Origin: Pseudomonadota bacterium
Lineage (GTDB): Bacteria; Pseudomonadota; Alphaproteobacteria; Rickettsiales; UBA1997
Direction: 5' to 3'
Assembly (NCBI GenBank): GCA_009921385.1
Contig: RFXY01000004.1
Location: 1-19,609, forward strand
DNA length: 19,609 nt
This document shows positions 14,862 to 19,609 of the stretch, in pieces; positions within the stretch are counted from its first letter, which is position 1, and each line of letters starts with the position of its first letter. Under the pieces are notes generated by a model, which saw only the letters and a list, made by a program, of their open reading frames with translations, made no database searches and had not been told where the DNA came from. The position numbers and the translations under genes are program-made.

Positions 14862-14889
14862 ATTATAAAACTAGATATTATTTTGTCAA
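14862..14889 (-). promoter_or_regulatory. Near-consensus promoter of virB6
   Basis: Read on the minus strand, TTGACA (14889-14884) and TATAAT (14867-14862) are both perfect and are 16 bases apart. The -10 box ends 35 bases before the GTG start of virB6. The -35 box lies 18 bases beyond the dapF stop, so virB6 can be transcribed independently of efp-dapF. Confidence 0.7.
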
Positions 14890-14907
14890 GCATTCGCTAT
14901 ACTGTTG

Positions 14908-15732
14908 TTAAACAAAAAAACTTGCCTCAAAATTACCAGTAAAGATTTTTTGAAAACCGCCCGTCATAATAATGTTTTGCTGATTTTGCCAATGAATTTT
15001 TAACTCACCGCCAGAGAAAATAATGTTAATTTCAGTGTTGTCAACTAATTTTTGCACAATACCAGCCACCGCCACCGCACAAGCCCCCGAGCCACAGGCA
15101 GAAGTTTCGCCCACTCCTCTTTCCCAAACTCGCACAGCAATGGTGTTGCGATTAATAACTTGAGCAAATTCAACATTGGTTTTATGTGGAAAATATTGCA
15201 AATTATTTTCTATTGTAGGACCGATTTCATAAAATAACTTGTCAGACAAAGGTTGCTTAACAAAGCAAATCGCATGCGGGTTGCCAACATCAATTGCCAT
15301 AAAGTTAAGTTGCTGTAAAATTAAATTTTGGTGCAATATGGTGGCCTGCCCCATATTAACTGCTATATTTTGGCTATCTATTTTTTGACAAGACAAGATT
15401 TTTTCACCCACCGCAATGGTTATGGTTTGCTTTTTTGGAGTTTGTGTTGCAAAAATTAAAGATGCCACACACCTAGTGGCATTGCCACAGGCACCAGATT
15501 TTGAGCCATCTTGATTGAAAATATTGATTGCAACATCGGCAACTTGGCTATTTTGCAAAATAATTAATTGATCGCAACCAATGTTTTTGCGATAGCACAA
15601 TTTTTGGCAAAATTTGCCAATTTGTTGATATAAAAAATCATAATTATTGGCACGGTTATCGAGAATAATAAAATCATTATCAAGACCATTCATTTTATAG
15701 AACAAATAATTATGATTTGGCTCTGCTAACAT
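14908..15732 (-). CDS. dapF: Diaminopimelate epimerase
   Basis: DapF interconverts LL- and meso-diaminopimelate, the last step before peptidoglycan meso-DAP and lysine. The 274-residue product starts LFYKMNGLDNDFIILDNR. Both catalytic cysteines are present, in SGACGNATRCV and ETSACGSGACAVAVAG. DVGNPHAICFV and FPHKTNVEFAQV are further family blocks. The usual GLGNDF motif reads GLDNDF here. I chose the ATG at 15732. A TTG at 15756 adds eight residues with no support, and the ATG at 15693 would cut off the first strand. The start overlaps the end of efp by 23 bases, so the two genes are cotranscribed and probably coupled. Confidence 0.92.
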   Translation of the reverse strand: MLAEPNHNYLFYKMNGLDNDFIILDNRANNYDFLYQQIGKFCQKLCYRKNIGCDQLIILQNSQVADVAINIFNQDGSKSGACGNATRCVASLIFATQTPKKQTITIAVGEKILSCQKIDSQNIAVNMGQATILHQNLILQQLNFMAIDVGNPHAICFVKQPLSDKLFYEIGPTIENNLQYFPHKTNVEFAQVINRNTIAVRVWERGVGETSACGSGACAVAVAGIVQKLVDNTEINIIFSGGELKIHWQNQQNIIMTGGFQKIFTGNFEASFFV

Positions 15733-16276
15733 AGGTAAAATCTGTTGTGTTAACAATAACTTCTTCGCCAGATTCGATAAAAGGAGGCACCATAATTTTT
15801 ATGCCATTTTCTAAAATAGCTGGTTTATAAGAAGAAGCGGCAGTTTGACCTTTAACCACGGCATCAGCTTGGGCAATGATGGCATTAACCTGTTCTGGCA
15901 AAAAGATGCTAATGGGTTTTTGATTGCAATATTCAACCCTAATATTCATACCTTCTGTTAAAAAAGGCAAAGCCTCGCCAACAATATTTTTGACAAACTC
16001 AAAGCTTTCAAAGCTTTCCATATCCATGGCCACTAAATTATTTTGCTCAAAATATTGAAACAACAAGTTTTTTTGCTCAACGAAAGCAACATCAACATCT
16101 TCACTTGATGCAAATCTGGTGTTGGTTTTGTTGCCAGTTTGAATGTTTTTCATTTCAATTTGAATATAGGCACCGCCCTTGCCAGGCTTAACATGTTCTC
16201 TTTTTAACACTTTCCATAACTGCCCCTGAAATTCAAGAACATTGCCTATTTTAATGGAGTTTGCATTAGTTTTCAT
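15710..16276 (-). CDS. efp: Elongation factor P
   Basis: EF-P binds ribosomes stalled on consecutive prolines and promotes peptide bond formation. The 188-residue product has the expected length and three-domain layout. Domain I carries the conserved loop VKPGKGGAYIQIEMKN with Lys33 at the tip that is modified in many bacteria. The C-terminal OB-fold domain ends in the family signature GIKIMVPPFIESGEEVIVNT. The ATG at 16276 is the only sensible start. dapF follows with a 23-base overlap. The gene is divergent from virB2 across a 170-bp AT-rich gap. Confidence 0.95.
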   Translation of the reverse strand: MKTNANSIKIGNVLEFQGQLWKVLKREHVKPGKGGAYIQIEMKNIQTGNKTNTRFASSEDVDVAFVEQKNLLFQYFEQNNLVAMDMESFESFEFVKNIVGEALPFLTEGMNIRVEYCNQKPISIFLPEQVNAIIAQADAVVKGQTAASSYKPAILENGIKIMVPPFIESGEEVIVNTTDFTYVSRAKS

Positions 16277-16384
16277 AAATATTAATTTTGATGTTGCTAT
16301 GATTTGTTGCTAATGATATTTGTGTTCTTTCTTAAAAGCAACAAGATAAATTAAAAATAATACAAAAAATTTGTTAAAAAAAAA

Positions 16385-16413
16385 TTGACAATTAATTTTT
16401 TTGAGTTTAAAGT
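16385..16413 (+). promoter_or_regulatory. Candidate promoter of virB2-rpmB
   Basis: A perfect -35 box TTGACA at 16385-16390 is followed after 17 bases by TAAAGT at 16408-16413, four of six -10 bases. It lies 33 bases before the virB2 start in the gap divergent from efp. The rest of that gap shows only A/T-rich sequence. Confidence 0.4.
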
Positions 16414-16446
16414 GTTAGGCAATTATTAATTTAAATTATCATTTTT

Positions 16447-16800
16447 ATGTTAAACATTTTTTTTAAAGTTAAAAACTATTTCTTTTTTTTAGTTTTTAGC
16501 ATTTCTTTGTTGTCGCCTTTTTTTGCAAATGCAGCGGGAACCATTCAGGCAGCAGACGATGCTTTGGTAAATAAAAGTTCTATTGCAATTGTTCTTTGTA
16601 ATGCTACATCAATATTAAATGGCACTCCAGCAAAAATTATTGCCGCAATTATGGTTATGGCAACTGGTGCTGGCTTTTTATTAGGCAAAATAGATATAAA
16701 AATAATGATTGGTGTTGCTTTGGCAGTGGCAACAATTTTTGGTGCCCCTAGCATTTATAATGCAATAACTGGTAAAGATACTGGAAATTGCCAAGGTTAG
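16447..16800 (+). CDS. virB2: VirB2/TrbC-type type IV secretion pilin
   Basis: VirB2 is the major pilin of conjugation-like type IV secretion systems. The 117-residue precursor has a long signal peptide (about residues 1-29, ending FFANA before AGTIQ). Two hydrophobic helices follow, at about 60-80 (KIIAAIMVMATGAGFLLG) and 83-103 (IKIMIGVALAVATIFGAPSI), separated by the short polar loop KID. That matches the two-helix hairpin pilins of the TrbC/VirB2 family. A Cys before helix 1 (IVLCNATSIL) and one near the C-terminus (GNCQG) might form a disulphide. The gene is not next to other virB genes, apart from virB6 about 1.6 kb away on the other strand. rpmB follows after 41 bases. Confidence 0.88.
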   Translation: MLNIFFKVKNYFFFLVFSISLLSPFFANAAGTIQAADDALVNKSSIAIVLCNATSILNGTPAKIIAAIMVMATGAGFLLGKIDIKIMIGVALAVATIFGAPSIYNAITGKDTGNCQG

Positions 16801-16841
16801 GTTCTTCTTAGTTAAAAAAATATAGCAATATCAAACTTAAT

Positions 16842-17138
16842 ATGTCAAAAATTTGTCAAATTCTTTCAGTTAAACCACAAAGTGGTAACACTGTTTCTCA
16901 CTCTAATCGCAAAAATCGAAGAAGATTTTTGCCTAATCTTAAACAAATGTCTTTTCCTAGCAAAGCACTAGGTGTTGATATTAAATTATCTGTGGCAACC
17001 TCAACTTTAAGAACTATCAACAAATATGGCGATATCGACAATTTTTTGGTCAACTTTCACTTTAATAAACTTTCTACTACTGCTCAAACATTAAGGCTAA
17101 AAGTAAAGAAAAAGCTTGCTGTTTGCGGTTCAAAATAA
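16842..17138 (+). CDS. rpmB: 50S ribosomal protein bL28
   Basis: bL28 is a component of the large ribosomal subunit. The 98-residue product has the usual start MSKICQILSVKPQSGNTVSH followed by SNRKNRRRFLPNLK, which contains the family's conserved basic stretch. LGVDIKLSVATSTLRTINKYG follows, and the length fits alphaproteobacterial bL28. It lies 41 bases after virB2 and 16 bases before the stem of an intrinsic terminator. The next gene, pyrE, starts directly beyond that terminator. Confidence 0.92.
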   Translation: MSKICQILSVKPQSGNTVSHSNRKNRRRFLPNLKQMSFPSKALGVDIKLSVATSTLRTINKYGDIDNFLVNFHFNKLSTTAQTLRLKVKKKLAVCGSK

Positions 17139-17154
17139 AATCAACAAACAACTC

Positions 17155-17193
17155 AAACAAGGGGTTCAAAACACCCCTTGTTTCATTTTTTTT
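17155..17193 (+). terminator. Intrinsic terminator or attenuator between rpmB and pyrE
   Basis: An 11-bp perfect stem (17155-17165 with 17173-17183, AAACAAGGGGT/ACCCCTTGTTT) with a 7-base loop is followed by CA and eight T. The T run ends one base before the pyrE ATG. The stem starts 16 bases after the rpmB stop codon. It is the best intrinsic terminator in the window. Confidence 0.85.
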
Positions 17194-17811
17194 ATGTCAG
17201 AAAATACTTTGCAAAATAATCAAGAAATACTAGATATCTTTTATTCTTGTCAAGCAATATTAAAAGGTCATTTTATTTTATCTTCTGGTTTACATTCTGA
17301 CACCTACCTGCAATCTGCCAAAGTTTTGATGCATCCTCATTTAGCAGAAAAAATTTGCCAACAATTAGCAAAAAAAATTCTAACCAACTTAGCTTTAAAC
17401 AACATTTTACCACAAAATATTGCGGTAGTTTCGCCAGCAATGGGCGGAGTGGTGGTGGGCTTTGAAACCGCCAAGCATCTTCATTCTACAGCAATATTTT
17501 GCGAAAGAGTTAATGGTGTTTTTGAACTAAGAAGAGGTTTTTCTTTACAACCAAATCAACCTGTTATTGTAATTGAAGATGTTATTACCACCGGAAAATC
17601 AACTCTTGAAACAATTGCTTTAATAGAAAGCCATCAAGCAAAAGTTGTGGCGATTGGCTGTTTAATTGATCGTAGAGCAAAAAATCAAACCCTTCCCTCC
17701 CCTTTATATTCTTTATTAGAAATTGAAGTAACAACTTTTGAAAGCAACAATATTCCTCCTCACTTACAAGACCTACCTGCCATCAAACCTGGTAGCAGAT
17801 TTTTAAAATAA
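17194..17811 (+). CDS. pyrE: Orotate phosphoribosyltransferase
   Basis: PyrE joins orotate and PRPP to give orotidine monophosphate in pyrimidine synthesis. The 205-residue product has GHFILSSGLHSDTYLQSAKV near the N-terminus, the block SPAMGGVVVGFETAKHL, and the PRPP loop VIVIEDVITTGKSTLET. It ends in IKPGSRFLK. The overall pattern is that of the short PyrE type with C-terminal PGS. I start it at the ATG at 17194 (MSENTLQNN). An earlier in-frame start at 17116 would overlap rpmB and read through the terminator stem. There is no Shine-Dalgarno sequence, since the T run of the terminator sits in its place, so initiation and control here are unusual. Confidence 0.93.
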   Translation: MSENTLQNNQEILDIFYSCQAILKGHFILSSGLHSDTYLQSAKVLMHPHLAEKICQQLAKKILTNLALNNILPQNIAVVSPAMGGVVVGFETAKHLHSTAIFCERVNGVFELRRGFSLQPNQPVIVIEDVITTGKSTLETIALIESHQAKVVAIGCLIDRRAKNQTLPSPLYSLLEIEVTTFESNNIPPHLQDLPAIKPGSRFLK

Positions 17812-17856
17812 TCTCATTTTTATTTTTTGCGATAAAGCAAAACTCCACACAACTAG

Positions 17857-17977
17857 TATAATACCATTTCTCGTCTTTAAATGCATAAATAACTTTATAT
17901 TTTTTAATTTTAAATTAAATTTAAAATTAAAAATGATTTTGTTTTTTATGCATTTAAAGACGAGAAATGGTATTATA
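17857..17977. mobile_element. 121-bp palindromic element with 33-bp perfect terminal repeats
   Basis: Bases 17857-17889 and 17945-17977 are perfect inverted copies (33 of 33), starting TATAATACCATTTCTCGTC. The 55-bp middle is almost pure A/T and contains another near-perfect palindrome built from TTTTAATTTTAAATT, so the whole unit can fold into one hairpin. The tip equals that of the 341-bp element, but the inner arms differ, so it is a separate subfamily. It lies between the convergent genes pyrE and photolyase and includes the photolyase stop codon. It may also act as a terminator for both. Confidence 0.8.
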
Positions 17978-19478
17978 AATTTTTCAAAAAATTATCGCTA
18001 TCGGCAATAATTTGTTTTTGCTGTAAATCACTCATTTTGTTGAGTTGGCTATAGGGAATGCTTAATCTTTGATTTCGCTTTAATTTATCTTGGTGTTTGA
18101 GTAAAAAATTCCAATATAAATAATTAAAAGGGCAAGCTGTTTCGCCAGTTTTTTCTTGTGAATTGTAGCTACATTTTTGGCAATAGTTCGACATTTTATT
18201 AATATAAGATCCACTAGCAATATAAGGCTTGCTGGCAAGGTAGCCACCATCGGCAAATAGCACCATTCCGCTCACATTAGGCATTTCTACCCATTGCCAA
18301 GCATCGGCATAAACAAGCAAATACCACTCGTTTAATTCTTGAGGATCAACACCTACAAGTAAAGCAAAATTACCCAAAACCATCAACCGCTGAATATGAT
18401 GAGCATAAGCATATTTTTTGGTTTGCTCTACACACAAAGCAAGGCAATTTAGCTTGGTTTTGCCATGCCAATAAAATTGTGGCAGTTTATTTTTGGCTTG
18501 CAAAAAATTTTGGCTAGCATATTGCGGCATTTTAAGCCAATAAATGCCATTTATATATTCTCGCCAGCCCAATATTTGCCTGACGAATCCTTCAACCGCA
18601 TTTAAACTGTTTGGGTTTTTCTGCAAAAATTCTTCGGCTAATTTTAGGCATTCACGAGCATTAAGTAAGCCAACATTGAGATAATGGCTTAACACACTAT
18701 GATATAAATAAGGCTGATCGCTTATCATGGCATCTTGGTAATCGCCAAAAAAAGCCAAGCGATGGTTAATAAAATCGTGCAGTAAAACCAAGGCATCTTT
18801 TCTGGTGGTGGCAAAATCAAAAGGCAATAAATCGCCAAAATGATCGCCAAAATGCTCTTTGGTGAGCTCTAAAACTTCTTTGGTAATGTTGTTTAAAGCA
18901 ATTTTGGGCAGAGGAGGTAAATTAATTTGATGTTTAGGAAATTTTCTATTTTCTTTATCGTAGTTCCATTTGCCACCGATAGGTTTGTTGTTTTGCATTA
19001 AAATATTGTGCTTTACTCGCATTTCTCGATAAAAAAACTCCATTCTTGGTTGTTTTTTGGTTTTTTCCCAGTCTTGAAAAAACTTTTTGCTTGCCAAAAA
19101 GCTGTTGTCTTCTAAAATGTCAAGGTTAATAGACAGTTTTTCTAGATCTTTATTTAGTTGATAGTTAGAGGGCATAGTAATGACGGCCTTGTGGCACTCA
19201 AATTTTTGGTAGGCTTTAACAATTTCAAGGCACAAATTGCCACTGTTATGAGCATCGTTTAACTTAATATAAACCACTTGCCAAGCTTTTTGCTCTAATT
19301 CGTAGGCAAAACATCGCATTGCAGACAACAAAAAAGCGATTTTTTTTTGGTGATGTTTGGGATTGGTGTATTGATCTTTAGCTTCTACAAAAAAAATTAT
19401 ATCGTTTTTTGTAATGCCAGCCAAACTAGATATATTATGGTTTAGATGGTTATTTAATAAAATTCTAAGAGTAGTCAT
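17973..19478 (-). CDS. phrB: 4Fe-4S cryptochrome/photolyase, PhrB-like (prokaryotic 6-4 type)
   Basis: The 501-residue product belongs to the iron-sulphur bacterial cryptochrome/photolyase group, whose studied members use FAD and light to repair (6-4) photoproducts. The N-terminal Rossmann-like part (MTTLRILLNNHL to about 200) is followed by the helical FAD domain with GFVRQILGWREYINGIYW, AYAHHIQRLMVLGNFALL and ADAWQWVEMPNVSGM. Four cysteines fit the cluster ligands: C345, C433, C436 and C449. Their spacing (88, 3, 13) is that of Agrobacterium PhrB as I recall it. The paired His360-His361 in AHHIQRLM is intact. I start at the ATG at 19478; a longer frame reaches into the repeat element upstream and is rejected. 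The stop codon lies in the tip of the 121-bp element. A repair role is inferred from the family; a cryptochrome-like signalling role is possible. Confidence 0.9.
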   Translation of the reverse strand: MTTLRILLNNHLNHNISSLAGITKNDIIFFVEAKDQYTNPKHHQKKIAFLLSAMRCFAYELEQKAWQVVYIKLNDAHNSGNLCLEIVKAYQKFECHKAVITMPSNYQLNKDLEKLSINLDILEDNSFLASKKFFQDWEKTKKQPRMEFFYREMRVKHNILMQNNKPIGGKWNYDKENRKFPKHQINLPPLPKIALNNITKEVLELTKEHFGDHFGDLLPFDFATTRKDALVLLHDFINHRLAFFGDYQDAMISDQPYLYHSVLSHYLNVGLLNARECLKLAEEFLQKNPNSLNAVEGFVRQILGWREYINGIYWLKMPQYASQNFLQAKNKLPQFYWHGKTKLNCLALCVEQTKKYAYAHHIQRLMVLGNFALLVGVDPQELNEWYLLVYADAWQWVEMPNVSGMVLFADGGYLASKPYIASGSYINKMSNYCQKCSYNSQEKTGETACPFNYLYWNFLLKHQDKLKRNQRLSIPYSQLNKMSDLQQKQIIADSDNFLKNL

Positions 19479-19506
19479 AAAAAATATTTGAAAAAACTTG
19501 GCATAA

Positions 19507-19609
19507 ATTATACTATTTACATAAATAAATACCACACTTCGATCTAAATTCCCCTTCTTGCAGAAGGGGTGGCGACCGAAGGTCGACGGGGTAGTGTCGG
19601 GAGCCGATC
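19507..19609. mobile_element. Left part of a palindromic element (cut by window end)
   Basis: The tip (TTATACTATTTACATAAA) leads into an arm whose bases 19517-19554 are the exact inverse of 8815-8852. The arm is followed by the same GC-rich core as bases 695-745 of the 341-bp element: CCCCTT, AGAAGGGGTGGCGACCGAAG, GTCGACGGGGTAGTGT and a GGGAG-C-GATC end. The right half lies beyond the window. The tip is 28 bases upstream of the photolyase start, so the photolyase promoter must lie in or next to the element. Confidence 0.75.

Noticed and set aside
17116..17193. Longer pyrE start at 17116
   Set aside because: It would overlap rpmB and translate the terminator hairpin; family similarity begins after the ATG at 17194.
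18828..18856. 12-bp tandem repeat in the photolyase gene (HFGDHFGD)
   Set aside because: It is a short local duplication in a variable loop without further structure.
19479..19535. Longer photolyase start at 19535
   Set aside because: The extra 19 residues are encoded by the repeat element tip; the family start pattern begins at the ATG at 19478.

Overview
The window is very AT-rich (roughly 30% G+C by eye) and reads as a chromosomal segment of an alphaproteobacterium, most likely a member of the Rickettsiales or a close relative. The pointers are a huge lipobox-bearing VirB6/TrbL protein and a separate VirB2 pilin gene, both scattered among housekeeping genes as in the rvh-type secretion systems of Rickettsiales. 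Supporting points are an alphaproteobacterial-style elongator tRNA-Met, PstC with a long N-terminal part, and alphaproteobacterial forms of DapF, bL28 and LolD. The placement is an inference. A class II DAHP synthase and a 4Fe-4S photolyase suggest a lineage that is metabolically richer than Rickettsia itself.

Layout. Positions 1-950 hold the end of a type I restriction specificity subunit and a 341-bp palindromic mobile-looking element. Positions 949-3210 hold rsmE and pstC, which are divergent with overlapping start codons, and then a promoter with tRNA-Met and tRNA-Thr. Positions 3225-5126 hold a SemiSWEET sugar transporter, a class II DAHP synthase and the initiator tRNA. Positions 5188-8769 hold a CarD-like regulator translationally coupled to a LolD ATPase that lacks about 12 residues, then a decayed repeat copy, a prepilin fused to a LamG-like domain, and a short-chain dehydrogenase. 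On the minus strand, 16276-8866 holds efp, dapF, virB6 (with its own near-consensus promoter) and a small membrane-anchored protein. Positions 16447-17811 (plus strand) hold virB2, rpmB, an intrinsic terminator and pyrE. Positions 17973-19478 (minus strand) hold the photolyase, with palindromic elements on both sides.

The most distinctive feature is a family of palindromic elements (609-949, 6759-6895, 8780-8863, 17857-17977, 19507-19609). They share a tip close to TATAATACCA. The larger copies also share a core with CACACTTCGATCTAAATTCCCC in two pieces and a GC-rich nested hairpin. The three copies with a readable right tip sit between convergent genes, and two of those tips supply the TAA stop codon of the neighbouring gene (rsmE and the photolyase). 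No transposase is encoded here, so they look like non-autonomous elements mobilised in trans.

Functionally the genes cover cell envelope and secretion (VirB6, VirB2, LolD, DapF, prepilin), translation (three tRNAs, EF-P, bL28, RsmE), nutrient handling (PstC, SemiSWEET, PyrE, DAHP synthase) and DNA repair or defence (photolyase, HsdS). I see no CRISPR array, rRNA or recognisable prophage.
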